Shown here: piece by piece, positions 37,112 through 45,831 of the stretch
Numbering within the stretch: position 1 is the stretch's first letter
How the letters are laid out: each line of letters opens with the position of its first letter
Source of the DNA: Peribacillus frigoritolerans
Lineage (GTDB): Bacteria > Bacillota > Bacilli > Bacillales > DSM-1321
Length of the DNA: 64,000 bases
Reading direction: 5' to 3'
Assembly (NCBI RefSeq): GCF_040250305.1
Contig: NZ_CP158190.1
Location: 2,822,001-2,886,000 of the forward strand
Translations under genes and position numbers: made by a program
The notes under the pieces: model-generated
The model's database searches: none
What the model was told of the DNA's origin: nothing
The model's input: the letters and a program-made list of their open reading frames with translations, nothing else

Positions 37112-37217
37112 AGGGCATTTAACCCTCCCTCACCCCACACTCTTGACGACTGGCGTCTAAGGTCCATTAAACCCACAGCATGATCGAGTGCCTCCGTTTA
37201 TAATGGCAAGGAGACAT
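37112..37217 (-). ncRNA. EAR (eps-associated RNA, Rfam epsC) antitermination element
   Basis: The epsB-epsC spacer, exactly where B. subtilis carries EAR, encodes a GC-richer structured stretch. On the minus strand it contains a CTCC...GGAG stem, CACTC pairing with GAGTG, a GACG-CCAGT-CGTC hairpin, GGGTTTAATGGACC and GGG-TTAAATG-CCC. Single-stranded motifs such as GATCATGCTGTGGG separate them. EAR makes RNA polymerase read through terminators in long exopolysaccharide operons. Boundaries are estimated by eye. Confidence 0.75.
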
Positions 37218-37285
37218 CACCAAATACTTTATTAATTTTATTTTCGTTCGCAATAAAGAACGGTACTGTAAAAATTTTTTCGTCT

Positions 37286-37990
37286 TTATAAGATTTTCTT
37301 CAATAAATTGGTAAACAGATTTTCTGGATTATCGTTTAAAACGACTCCTACAATCTTTTCTTCAACAAATTGAAGGATTCTTTTTGTAGCTAAAGCTTTT
37401 TTTAACTCCGTTTTGCCGTTATTGAACACCAGAATGATCCCATTGCAATAATTGGCCAAAATTTTTGTGTCTGTAACCTCCAATATTGATGGGGAGTCTA
37501 TCAGAACAATATCGTATTGCTCTTCACACTTAACAAGGAAGTCCTGCATGATTGGCAACCCTATTATTTCGCCTGGATTGAAGGGTATAGGCCCACTTGT
37601 CAAAACATCTAAATCACCCATTCCCGTCCTGTATACAGCCTTTTCAAGAGATGTGAAATTTGAATCAGATAAAATATTTGTCAATCCTACTTTATTTGGA
37701 ATCTTAAAAATCGAGTGAATTGCAGGATTCCTTAAATTAGCATCTATCAGTAAAACCTTTTCTTTGTTTTGGGCCATTGAAACAGCTAGATTTGCAGCAG
37801 TGGTTGATTTACCTTCTCCAGATGATGGAGAGGTTATCATGATGATATTCCGTTTTTTCGATACGGAGGAAAACTTAATATTTGTTCGAATCGTTCTATA
37901 TTGTTCGGAGATAAAAGAATCCGGACTTGAAAAAGCTACAAGATTCCTTTTCTTTAGTCTATCCCCGATTTTTTGTTTATTCATCGTCAT
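37286..37990 (-). CDS. epsB: CpsD/CapB-family tyrosine kinase (EpsB)
   Basis: This BY-kinase catalytic domain of 234 residues has Walker A SPSSGEGKSTTAANLA, Walker A' KVLLIDANLRNP and Walker B IVLIDSPSI. It works with the Wzz-like EpsA, encoded 10 bases upstream, to regulate polymer synthesis. The C-terminus ends LFTNLLKKIL without the usual cluster of tyrosines, so the autophosphorylation tail appears to be missing. The gene stops before the EAR element. Confidence 0.92.
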   Translation of the reverse strand: MTMNKQKIGDRLKKRNLVAFSSPDSFISEQYRTIRTNIKFSSVSKKRNIIMITSPSSGEGKSTTAANLAVSMAQNKEKVLLIDANLRNPAIHSIFKIPNKVGLTNILSDSNFTSLEKAVYRTGMGDLDVLTSGPIPFNPGEIIGLPIMQDFLVKCEEQYDIVLIDSPSILEVTDTKILANYCNGIILVFNNGKTELKKALATKRILQFVEEKIVGVVLNDNPENLFTNLLKKIL

Positions 37991-38000
37991 TCAAACCACC

Positions 38001-38750
38001 TCACAATTCTGCTCTTGTTTCTTTTGAATGTTTAGCTTGTTGCACTTCTTTAATTTTTTTTATATTGTTTTTACTGACATTCGAATTCTTTTTATTCATT
38101 TTAGATACATGTCCTATAACTGGAAAACCTATGATATCCTCTACTTCTTGCTCGTTACGAATTGTATAATCCAATGAATTCAATAAAAATGTAAGCCCGA
38201 TGCCCAAAAATAAACCTATAATTCCGCTTTTTATAATTGTTCCATTATTGTCTCCGTTAATGGGCACTAAGTTTACCTTGGCCGGGGACAAGTTTCGTAT
38301 TTTTTTAAAGTCCACTATATTAGGAGCCTCATTTTTAAATACTCTCGCCGTCGTATTGGCGATCTCGGCAGCTGTATAAGGATTGGATGATGTGACGCTG
38401 ATACTGACTACTTCTGATTCCTCTACACTGGTTACGTTTATAGCCCCAGCCAATGCTTCTGGTGATAGCGGTAATTCCATTTCATCGATAACTTTCTGTA
38501 AAACTGTAGTATCTTTTATTATGACTTGAAGAGTTTTCATTTTATCTTGATTGGCTTCAATAATAATTCTCGTAGATGCCTGGTAAAGAGGGGTTGTTGT
38601 TAAAGTTTTCAAATATCCTGCCAGTATGAATAAGAGTGTGACAATAATGACGATCCAGATACGCCTACTAATGATTCCGATCAGTTCTTTTAAATTTATC
38701 TCTTTGGCAGGTTGTTGATTTTCAAAGTTCCTTTTTGAGTAATTTGTCAT
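38001..38750 (-). CDS. epsA: Wzz/YveK-type polysaccharide co-polymerase (EpsA)
   Basis: Two membrane helices flank an extracytoplasmic loop: IWIVIIVTLLFILAGYL (residues 32-48) and IIKSGIIGLFLGIGLTFLL (about 170-190). Between them lies the Wzz region with YQASTRIIIEAN, and after the second helix the cytoplasmic VIGHVSK segment contacts the kinase. The 249-residue length is normal for Gram-positive CapA/YveK. It is the first gene of the eps operon, about 110 bases after the predicted start of transcription. Confidence 0.9.
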   Translation of the reverse strand: MTNYSKRNFENQQPAKEINLKELIGIISRRIWIVIIVTLLFILAGYLKTLTTTPLYQASTRIIIEANQDKMKTLQVIIKDTTVLQKVIDEMELPLSPEALAGAINVTSVEESEVVSISVTSSNPYTAAEIANTTARVFKNEAPNIVDFKKIRNLSPAKVNLVPINGDNNGTIIKSGIIGLFLGIGLTFLLNSLDYTIRNEQEVEDIIGFPVIGHVSKMNKKNSNVSKNNIKKIKEVQQAKHSKETRAEL

Positions 38751-38772
38751 TGAACCACCTTTTCAACTCACT

Positions 38773-38788
38773 TTTCTTTATTAAGAAC
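38773..38788 (-). promoter_or_regulatory. Second, degenerate SinR-type operator in the eps leader
   Basis: TTTCTTT-AT-TAAGAAC matches the 38877 palindrome at 14 of 16 positions and lies just before the epsA start. Two sites would allow cooperative or looping binding of a SinR tetramer (inference). Confidence 0.5.
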
Positions 38789-38870
38789 AATAGTGTTTTA
38801 AGCCTCGATGTAAAACAGCTAAAACTGTACTATTCTTCTTATGTGTTAATTTTCCTATGAATATATCCTT

Positions 38871-38899
38871 ATTTTAGTTCTTTATAAAGAACGAGTCAA
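38871..38899 (-). promoter_or_regulatory. eps operon promoter with a SinR box filling the spacer
   Basis: On the minus strand TTGACT (38894-38899) and TAAAAT (38871-38876) are 17 bases apart. The perfect palindrome GTTCTTT-AT-AAAGAAC occupies 38877-38892, that is, almost the whole spacer. Bound SinR would exclude RNA polymerase. No terminator is visible between the end of the lasso operon (38931) and this promoter, so read-through from the lasso operon is possible. Confidence 0.85.
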
Positions 38900-38930
38900 C
38901 TAGTTATCTACTTTTATTTTAGAAATTCTT

Positions 38931-40718
38931 TCATGAATTTATCGTATCCACTTCTCTTGTTAGCAATTGTTTAAATAAACCTCTTTCTTTAGACAACTCA
39001 CTATATTCACCGTTCTGTAAAATTTCACCTTTCTCTAATACGATGACTTGATCGGCATTCCTTATGGTGCTTAAACGGTGTGCAATGACAATGATGGTCA
39101 TGCGGCCCTGTAAAGTTTCGATAGCTTTTTGAATTTTGGCTTCAGTGTCGTTATCAAGGGCGCTGGTAGCTTCATCCAAAACCAGAATCGATGGTTTACG
39201 TAATATAGCCCTTGCTAGAACTAGTCTCTGTCTTTCTCCCCCGGATAACCTAATGCCTCTATCCCCAATTACCGTATCTATATTTTGAGGCAATTTAATC
39301 ACAAAATCAGCTGCGGCAGAAAATTCCAATGCTTCCCATATTTGTTGGTCGCTTGCCTTCGGATCGACTAAAAGCAAATTCTCCTTTATACTTCCATTGA
39401 ATAAAAATGGATCTTGGGAAACATAACTAATCGATTTCCTTAAACCGATTAAATCTTTTCTAGAAAGTTTTTTACCATCAACTATAATCTCTCCCACATC
39501 AGGGAGCATGAGGCCCATTATTAGATCGATTAATGTGCTTTTACCTGCCCCGGATGGACCAACGATAGCCGTCAACCTATTAGCGGGTATTGCTATATTG
39601 ATATTTTGCAGAGTATAGTCTGCTTCAGTTTTGTTATAACGAAAAAAAAGATCATGACATTCCAGTTTTTGTTCGATGACAATTGGCATGATATTCTCAA
39701 GACTATAAGCCTCTTTGTAGCCTTTCGCTTCACCTTCTATTTTCATAATGGATTTGAAAGCTGGTAAAGTTGAAGAAATATTTTCCATATTGCTTTGTAT
39801 GGCTGTAAATCTAGGCCATAACCTTGAAAAAATAAGGATAATGAGTAAAAGTTCTTCCTGTTGAGCAGCAAAAAGTGTAATGGATAAAAAAACGAAAGAT
39901 GCAATTAATAAGGCAGATGATACTTTATATGATAATTGAGATTTTGTGTTTAATTTAATATACTCAACTTGCTCGTCATTCATTTCTTTCGTTAAAGAAC
40001 TGATCCAATTTACATGTGATTTCTCTAAATGATAGCTTTTTATATCCTTAATTCCATTTAACTGATCGGTAACGCTGGCTAAATATCTTAGTGCTAATTG
40101 AGACGTCCTACTTCCTAATGACTTAGCTTTTCGGATGAATTTCCTTGAAAATAAGGCCAGGACCAAACCAGCAACCAAAACGAATATTGTAATTTTCGGA
40201 GCTAACCAAAACGCCACACAAATTTGAATGAAAGTAAAGATCACTGAGGCTAATAATTGTAAGATTAAATTAATTCCTGCACTAACTCGTGCTAAATCGT
40301 TTGTCATGATATTTATTAAATCCGATTTCCGTGTTTTAATAAAGAACTCCCAGTTGGCATGTAATAATGACTGATACAATTGAATCCTTAAATGACTTAT
40401 ATATGCTTGCTGCATTCTCACATCACGTATTGTAAGATTTCGTTGCAGGATGTTTTGGAGAATCACTAAAACAATATAAAAACCTAAAATAATTGATAGA
40501 CTTATCATTTTAGGTATCTCGACTATCCATGAGAGCGTGGAAGGAAGATTATTTGATAGATCTATATCTATAATTCCACTAACACTTATCATCGGTACTA
40601 ATAAAAGAATGCCTACACTGTCCAATAAGCTAACAATGACCATTCCTAGCATATTGATAAAAAGTATTTTCCCTGTGAAAGTGTATAGCCTTTTGAAAAA
40701 GAACCACAGCTGTTTCAT
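38931..40718 (-). CDS. ABC transporter, lasso peptide exporter (D protein)
   Basis: This fused half-transporter of 595 residues has six membrane helices in the first 320 residues, then an ATPase domain with Walker A GPSGAGKSTLIDLI, signature LSGGERQRLVLARAI, Walker B ILVLDEATSALD and the H-loop VIAHRLSTI. In lasso clusters such D proteins export the mature peptide and often give self-immunity. It has no peptidase C39 domain, as expected when leader removal is done by B2. It is the last gene of the lasso operon, with its start 2 bases after the nucleotidyltransferase stop. Confidence 0.9.
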   Translation of the reverse strand: MKQLWFFFKRLYTFTGKILFINMLGMVIVSLLDSVGILLLVPMISVSGIIDIDLSNNLPSTLSWIVEIPKMISLSIILGFYIVLVILQNILQRNLTIRDVRMQQAYISHLRIQLYQSLLHANWEFFIKTRKSDLINIMTNDLARVSAGINLILQLLASVIFTFIQICVAFWLAPKITIFVLVAGLVLALFSRKFIRKAKSLGSRTSQLALRYLASVTDQLNGIKDIKSYHLEKSHVNWISSLTKEMNDEQVEYIKLNTKSQLSYKVSSALLIASFVFLSITLFAAQQEELLLIILIFSRLWPRFTAIQSNMENISSTLPAFKSIMKIEGEAKGYKEAYSLENIMPIVIEQKLECHDLFFRYNKTEADYTLQNINIAIPANRLTAIVGPSGAGKSTLIDLIMGLMLPDVGEIIVDGKKLSRKDLIGLRKSISYVSQDPFLFNGSIKENLLLVDPKASDQQIWEALEFSAAADFVIKLPQNIDTVIGDRGIRLSGGERQRLVLARAILRKPSILVLDEATSALDNDTEAKIQKAIETLQGRMTIIVIAHRLSTIRNADQVIVLEKGEILQNGEYSELSKERGLFKQLLTREVDTINS

Positions 40719-40719
40719 C

Positions 40720-41901
40720 TTATCCTCCTATGACATTTCGTATTCTCGTTTTTCTCCAAAACCATAATAAAGGCCTCAAAGGAAAATATAAAAAATGGAA
40801 CTTTTGAGGCAACGGCAAGGTTTTTGTATCCTCAAAATAAGGATGAAGAAAACTGAGGATGAATAACAGTTTATTCTGAAATGACATGAGTGAAAATAGA
40901 TGCTTTTTATGATAACTAGCAATCTCTTCAGATAGTGGTTCATCATGAAGGTTAATGAATCGTTTAATATAAAATAGTGCTTCTTGTGCCAATCGATTGG
41001 AACGGTATTTTAATGTAAGATCGTTTACTTCCTTGTATATCGGTGTATTTAACAATTGGGAAGTCAGGACTAATGTTTGACCTGCAACATGCATATATTG
41101 ATATTTTTTTAGCAGACTAATGATTTTATCCCAATCCAATTTTTTTTGGCAAAGTCGGTCGATATCCACTAGCCAGCGAAGGCGTGACCATCCATGACGT
41201 GCCCCATGTGAAGTTAGAAATAAAAAGAGATCCTCATTACCTAAACAATATATCGGATATGAAGTAGTTAGTGAGCTAACCCTTTTTCTTAGCCATAATT
41301 CATTAAAAGTTGGTTCCTTGGCTGGACCTGGGTTTAAACGCCAATGAATTTCAAGTTTAATCTCTTTCTCGGTATGAAAATAGACAAAATGATGATGGCG
41401 CCACTTCCAATCATTTAATACGGTTTGTATATATTCATCTTTTACATATCCCATTTGAATTAAAAGGGACTCGATCTTTTCTAGATCATCGATGTTAACC
41501 AAAATATCAACATCACTTGACGTCCTTTGGGATATACCTCCATATAAGTCAGCTGCCAGTATAGGTCCTTTTAAAAAAAGCGTGGAAATTTCATTTTCAA
41601 AAACAACTCGGGAAATTCTTTCGATTTCCCCACTTAGCTTTAACATTTTAAAGGTGTTTTTTTGATAATCGTAGTACATCGATTGAGTTATAGGTGCAGG
41701 AATATAATTTGCGGATTTTAGTTTTGGATAAATAAGTGGGTAAACCCGATGATGCCTGGCTAGTTTCAAGAACAAATTCCAATCAAGGTTTTGTTCTACA
41801 TTAAATGGAGACTGCTTGTTTGTTTCACTTTTCAGACAATCCAATAAAAACTTTAATTCATTAGATATGCTTGAAGAATCGAAATTGGTTTTGTCATTCA
41901 T
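40720..41901 (-). CDS. Nucleotidyltransferase family protein of the lasso operon
   Basis: The 393-residue protein has FLKGPILAADLYG and RTSSDVDILVNI, the nucleotidyltransferase metal motif (DVD), followed by an EIHWRLNPGP motif and a helical C-terminal half. It is a distant paralogue of the gene at 7403. Such genes accompany the kinase in pseudomycoidin-type lasso clusters, where a further modification of the phosphorylated C-terminus has been proposed. The exact chemistry for this protein is not established. It sits between B2 and D in the operon. Confidence 0.83.
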   Translation of the reverse strand: MNDKTNFDSSSISNELKFLLDCLKSETNKQSPFNVEQNLDWNLFLKLARHHRVYPLIYPKLKSANYIPAPITQSMYYDYQKNTFKMLKLSGEIERISRVVFENEISTLFLKGPILAADLYGGISQRTSSDVDILVNIDDLEKIESLLIQMGYVKDEYIQTVLNDWKWRHHHFVYFHTEKEIKLEIHWRLNPGPAKEPTFNELWLRKRVSSLTTSYPIYCLGNEDLFLFLTSHGARHGWSRLRWLVDIDRLCQKKLDWDKIISLLKKYQYMHVAGQTLVLTSQLLNTPIYKEVNDLTLKYRSNRLAQEALFYIKRFINLHDEPLSEEIASYHKKHLFSLMSFQNKLLFILSFLHPYFEDTKTLPLPQKFHFLYFPLRPLLWFWRKTRIRNVIGG

Positions 41902-41915
41902 TTAATTCCCTCTTT

Positions 41916-42371
41916 TTAAGCTTTTTTTGTTTTAGCGAATTTCCCGACAACAATGAATTTACCCATTTCTTCTGCGCCCGTTACATAATACGGACCACTC
42001 CGCAACCAAGCATGAGCAATCAAATCACCTTTTTCATCTCTTGCCGTGCCAAAGTAAACTGTACTTTCCATTCCTCTTCTTTCAAGCATTTTCATTCCAG
42101 CTACCGCCTTAACTAAACATTGGCTCTCCCAGAATGTATAACGGCTCATGATATGTATGGCATCTGAAATGTTCTTGATTACTTCTTTATCTAAATATTT
42201 TATAGAATAGCTGGTTTCTTCCATGTGGTTTCCCAGTAATCGGGCACTCTTAATAAATGGAAACAATTTAAAAATACGGCCCACTGCTAAAAAAAATAAA
42301 GCTTCAAACAATAACCCCTTCATGCTCCTATTGAATGATATGAACGTGTTAATTTTTTTATAAAGATTCAT
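41916..42371 (-). CDS. Lasso peptide biosynthesis B2 protein (leader peptidase)
   Basis: The transglutaminase-like cysteine protease (151 residues) shows the catalytic Cys in WESQCLVKAVAGMKML and the catalytic His in LIAHAWLRSG, with a downstream aspartate-free YYVTGAEEM region. It removes the leader of the precursor after the leader is delivered by the separate B1 protein encoded just upstream. Splitting of B1 and B2 into two genes is normal for Firmicute lasso clusters. Confidence 0.92.
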   Translation of the reverse strand: MNLYKKINTFISFNRSMKGLLFEALFFLAVGRIFKLFPFIKSARLLGNHMEETSYSIKYLDKEVIKNISDAIHIMSRYTFWESQCLVKAVAGMKMLERRGMESTVYFGTARDEKGDLIAHAWLRSGPYYVTGAEEMGKFIVVGKFAKTKKA

Positions 42372-42404
42372 ATTTTGCCCCTATATAAACTGGAATATAA
42401 ATGC

Positions 42405-42704
42405 TTAAATTTCAGCTGGTAAGATAATTAACCCCTCATTATATAAATCACTTAAAAACGATAACACTTCTTCTTCGCATTCTTGTTGACTGACGTCATA
42501 CTGTGAAATCAATTTATCTAGTAAGTCACTAATTATAATTGGTTTTTCAATTAAACTCCAAATTTCCCCACCTAGAACTCCCAGATTATAATAATTCCCT
42601 TTTTCAATGCTAAGCATGACCAATTCCCCATCCATATCACTAACAATATTTCCCTGACTTTGAGTAATTACTTTATTTTTTGATAGAACTGATGCGTTAA
42701 TCAT
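42405..42704 (-). CDS. PqqD-like lasso peptide B1 protein (leader-binding RRE)
   Basis: The 99-residue protein contains the PqqD pattern DGELVMLSIEKGNYYNLGVLGGEIWSLI, quoted as GELVMLSIEKGNYYNL and GGEIWSLI, then SDLLDKLISQYDVSQQ and a helical LSFLSDLYNEGLI end. It binds the YxxP-type motif of the leader and hands the precursor to B2 and C. Its start overlaps the kinase gene by 8 bases. Confidence 0.9.
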   Translation of the reverse strand: MINASVLSKNKVITQSQGNIVSDMDGELVMLSIEKGNYYNLGVLGGEIWSLIEKPIIISDLLDKLISQYDVSQQECEEEVLSFLSDLYNEGLIILPAEI

Positions 42705-43635
42705 TTATTTTCTCTCCTTTAATTACACTTAGAACCGTGGTTACAATTTCGTGGGCTGTGAATGTTGAGGTTGGACGACTTAATCGATAAATCGGCACGG
42801 AATTCATACACTTTGCACAAATCTTGAAATGCCAATCCATCATATGCATTCTTTCAATTAGAGATCGTCTATAGGTATGTTCGTGCATTACTTGAAATCG
42901 ATGAAGCTTTTCAATAGTTTGAAGTTCAATCGATTCTATATCAGCTCCAACTAATTCGAATATCCCTCCAAGTGGCAAAGGTTTGTTATAGAAGTCTGCT
43001 TGCACTGGTATCGAAAATTTTGTCGTCCTATCGAATAAAGGTTGGTAATCAGTTGAATTCAATCCAAAAGCGTTTAAACTTTCCTGCCATAACTTTTGTT
43101 GAGGGTATGAGGGGTTAACCCATGGCTGGTTTTCCTCCATTAGAGATATTGCCACTACATCATCACTTAAAAGTTTATACCCCTTGTTTACGAAAGAGGA
43201 AGCTAGAGTAGATTTGCCAGCTCCTGATTCACCAATAAAAGCATATGCTTTTCCTTCAATCGCTATTGCACTTCCATGCAGTGGCAATACCTTTCTTTGC
43301 ATCAACAAAATTCCTAAACAGCTTCCTAAAATATAAAGCCGAATCTTATCATCGTTATCACTGTCGTAAATTGTAAACGTAATGGTTTTCCCATCTTCTA
43401 TTGAAAAAACAGCTACTCCCGGCACTTCGAACATTACGCGATTTCCTTCAACGACAAAACTTGTACGAATTAAAGGATTTATGTTTGACCAAACATTTGA
43501 TAAATCTTTCTTTTTAATCGTAATATCTGCTTCCTTTTCAATATCTGTCAATTTCTCTAACTCAGGAAGAGGAAGTACACTTTCTGCAATTAACCCAAAT
43601 GTGGTATACGTATATGTTTTTTCCGTGCTTAGCAT
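42697..43635 (-). CDS. Lasso peptide kinase (HprK-fold, PadeK/ThcoK type)
   Basis: The 312-residue protein has Walker A GESGAGKSTLASSFV, the LLSDDVVAI acidic motif and a conserved PSYPQQKLW loop, as in HPr kinase-fold enzymes of paeninodin clusters. Those enzymes phosphorylate the C-terminal Ser side chain of the precursor. The precursor encoded just upstream ends in Ser, which fits. Compared with the kinase at 9088 it has a longer C-terminus. It lies 90 bases after the precursor gene and its stem-loop. Confidence 0.9.
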   Translation of the reverse strand: MLSTEKTYTYTTFGLIAESVLPLPELEKLTDIEKEADITIKKKDLSNVWSNINPLIRTSFVVEGNRVMFEVPGVAVFSIEDGKTITFTIYDSDNDDKIRLYILGSCLGILLMQRKVLPLHGSAIAIEGKAYAFIGESGAGKSTLASSFVNKGYKLLSDDVVAISLMEENQPWVNPSYPQQKLWQESLNAFGLNSTDYQPLFDRTTKFSIPVQADFYNKPLPLGGIFELVGADIESIELQTIEKLHRFQVMHEHTYRRSLIERMHMMDWHFKICAKCMNSVPIYRLSRPTSTFTAHEIVTTVLSVIKGEKIND

Positions 43636-43677
43636 TCTTCTTCACTCCAAACATATCATCACTGTTTCCAAAAGAAA

Positions 43678-43702
43678 CCCTTACACTTACACGGTGTAAG
43701 GG
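43678..43702 (-). terminator. Intercistronic stem-loop after the lasso precursor gene
   Basis: CCCTTACAC and GTGTAAGGG form a 9-bp stem with a 7-base loop between the precursor and kinase genes. It is probably an attenuator or mRNA stabiliser that raises precursor over enzyme levels; the U-tract (GTTTCTTTT) is weak. Confidence 0.65.
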
Positions 43703-43724
43703 CATAAATCCTTTTAAATGAAAT

Positions 43725-43850
43725 TTAACTGAATTTTACCGGATCATCCGGATCTGGTTGAATCGCATCAGGAAGTCTCCTTCCTGGTCCAGCCATTGTT
43801 AAATTAACATTAAGTATTTCTAATTTTGGTTTTTCCCATTCTTTTTTCAT
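43725..43850 (-). CDS. Paeninodin-type lasso peptide precursor (41 residues)
   Basis: A small ATG gene with AAGGGAGGTGAAACG ahead of it. The leader MKKEWEKPKLEILNVNLTM carries the W/YxxP-x-L recognition motif and the conserved Thr at position -2. The 22-residue core starts AGPGRRLPD, so the predicted ring is an Ala1-Asp9 isopeptide bond. The tail AIQPDPDDPVKFS is nearly the paeninodin tail and ends in Ser, the expected site of phosphorylation by the neighbouring kinase. The ring differs from paeninodin by Arg-Arg-Leu at positions 5-7. It lies between the cyclase gene and the kinase gene, so C precedes A here. Confidence 0.94.
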   Translation of the reverse strand: MKKEWEKPKLEILNVNLTMAGPGRRLPDAIQPDPDDPVKFS

Positions 43851-43864
43851 CGTTTCACCTCCCT

Positions 43865-45781
43865 TCAAAAATGTTTTTTTATAAATCGTGACACGATTAT
43901 GCTGCGCATTAAAATTCTGAAATCATCATCAAACACTTTTTCTGGAAGAGGGTTTTGTTCGACGCTAATAAGTGCTTTTCTAACTTCCTCCAAATTTAAA
44001 AATTCAGACATGACTTCATCTTTACTAACACTATGCATTTCATCTATAAATGAACTCCATGATGATGCCATCCTATGAATTCCATCTGAGCCTTGTATTC
44101 CGCGCGTTTTATTATTCAGCCTAACATTATCAGGCAGAAACCCCTTAGTGGCCCTTCTTATTAAGGAGCGATCCTGACCATTTAATACATATTGTGATTC
44201 TGGAACTGAATTGCAAAATTGGATGATACGCAGATCGTTAGTTGGATCACGTTCAGCTATAGAATGTCTTAAGGATAGCTTGGTGGAAATATTCCCATTG
44301 ATATTCCAATAGTATAATTGTTCAAATTGAGTTCTTTTCATAGTAAAAACATTTTGTCTAATGGTACCTTTAACATCAATGTTATGTTCTTCTAATTTGG
44401 TGAATACTTTCGTTCTTCTTGCGAATTCAGGGTTTATTAACATTGGATAAGGTTCTCCTGCTGATGATGGGAAGGCTTTTTTTCTTACCTCTGTCATAAC
44501 TCTTGATTTGTTCACTCCATGATTTTCACTGAATGAATGTAATTCTTTGTAAAAGTGAACCAGTTTAAACTGCTTTAATAAACTAGCTTGATAGTCTAAA
44601 GCATGTCCCCATGATATGGTCCAATTACCTCTTTGACCATTTAGTAGCACCCTGATATTTTCTTGTGCAGCTTTTTCATAAATTCCTTTTAACCAAAAAC
44701 TATTTTCATAATATTTATAAGGCATTTCTAGCACTTCAAGCCAATCATCCACCTCTGATAAAGGGCTTTTATCTTTAAAATCCAAATAGTGATCCCTGAT
44801 ATTTCCTACATGTTCAACAGTAGAAGAAATAAAAGGCCTTTCATCAGCTACTCTGCTTTTAGGAGTCCAATCGACAAAATCCTCAACTGGTACATAGCTG
44901 TATGTATATAACTGTTTTTTTTGCTCATCTAAAGCCCTGGCTGCAAAGCTAACGACGGATCCAGAGTCCAGTCCTCCACTTAAATGTGAACCAATATTAA
45001 ATGTGGTCCTTAATTTGGATCTCACTACTTTATCGAAAACTTCTCTGAAAGCTTCCTCATATTCTTCATTAGTCTTTAACTTTAGCTTCACTTCGTTTTT
45101 AATAAAGGAATAACGTGAAAACTTTATATTTCCATCAATGATCGTTATTGAATGTGAAGGGGGTATCTGTTTAATGTTTTGATAAACTGTTGAAGAGGAA
45201 TCTACTGATTCCACATTAATGGGAATGGCCAAAAACTCCGATAACCACTCCTCATTCAATCTCTTTTCTATATATGGCAAATTAAGCAACGGTTCAACCG
45301 TAGTACAAAATGCTAATTTATCTTGATTTATAAAAAAATAAAGAGTGCGACTTCCTGAAAAGTCACGAGCTCCAAACAATTTGCGTTGTTTTTGATCCCA
45401 AATCATGAAAGCAAATTCACCAACCAAATACTTTGGTGTTTCCTCTTCCCACTTATAATAGGCAAGCAGAATCAATTGGCTATCCGTCATATTCAGTCGG
45501 TCAGAATTCTTAACCTGTAATCGTTCAAATAATTCTTCCCGATTATCAATGATTGCGTCGGAGGTAATGGCAAGCTGTCTGGCATAATCATAAAATGGCA
45601 GAGTTTCATTCACCGATTCAGGGGTAATCCATTGATTATGGCAGCCAAATAGGACTCTCTCATCATTCCATATTTGAATGCTGTCTGCCGGAAATTTATG
45701 TAATGATTTCATTAATATATCCCCATGATGGAGATTGATTGGTTCTTGGTTTAAATGATAGAGGCCAGCGATTGCACTCAT
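43865..45781 (-). CDS. Lasso peptide macrolactam synthetase (asparagine synthetase-like C protein)
   Basis: The 638-residue protein has the two-domain asparagine synthetase B fold. The N-terminal domain starts MSAIAGLY, with Ser instead of the catalytic Cys at position 2, so it has no glutaminase function. The C-domain has the ATP-binding PP-loop HLSGGLDSGSVVSFAA and the C-terminal KTRGIQGSDG region. It adenylates Asp9 of the core and closes the ring on the alpha-amine of Ala1. AGGAGGAAAAAT precedes the ATG. It is the first gene of the lasso operon. Confidence 0.92.
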   Translation of the reverse strand: MSAIAGLYHLNQEPINLHHGDILMKSLHKFPADSIQIWNDERVLFGCHNQWITPESVNETLPFYDYARQLAITSDAIIDNREELFERLQVKNSDRLNMTDSQLILLAYYKWEEETPKYLVGEFAFMIWDQKQRKLFGARDFSGSRTLYFFINQDKLAFCTTVEPLLNLPYIEKRLNEEWLSEFLAIPINVESVDSSSTVYQNIKQIPPSHSITIIDGNIKFSRYSFIKNEVKLKLKTNEEYEEAFREVFDKVVRSKLRTTFNIGSHLSGGLDSGSVVSFAARALDEQKKQLYTYSYVPVEDFVDWTPKSRVADERPFISSTVEHVGNIRDHYLDFKDKSPLSEVDDWLEVLEMPYKYYENSFWLKGIYEKAAQENIRVLLNGQRGNWTISWGHALDYQASLLKQFKLVHFYKELHSFSENHGVNKSRVMTEVRKKAFPSSAGEPYPMLINPEFARRTKVFTKLEEHNIDVKGTIRQNVFTMKRTQFEQLYYWNINGNISTKLSLRHSIAERDPTNDLRIIQFCNSVPESQYVLNGQDRSLIRRATKGFLPDNVRLNNKTRGIQGSDGIHRMASSWSSFIDEMHSVSKDEVMSEFLNLEEVRKALISVEQNPLPEKVFDDDFRILMRSIIVSRFIKKHF

Positions 45782-45831
45782 ATTTTTCCTCCTGCCGGTG
45801 AATGTTCAAGATAAAATACATCATATGATAT

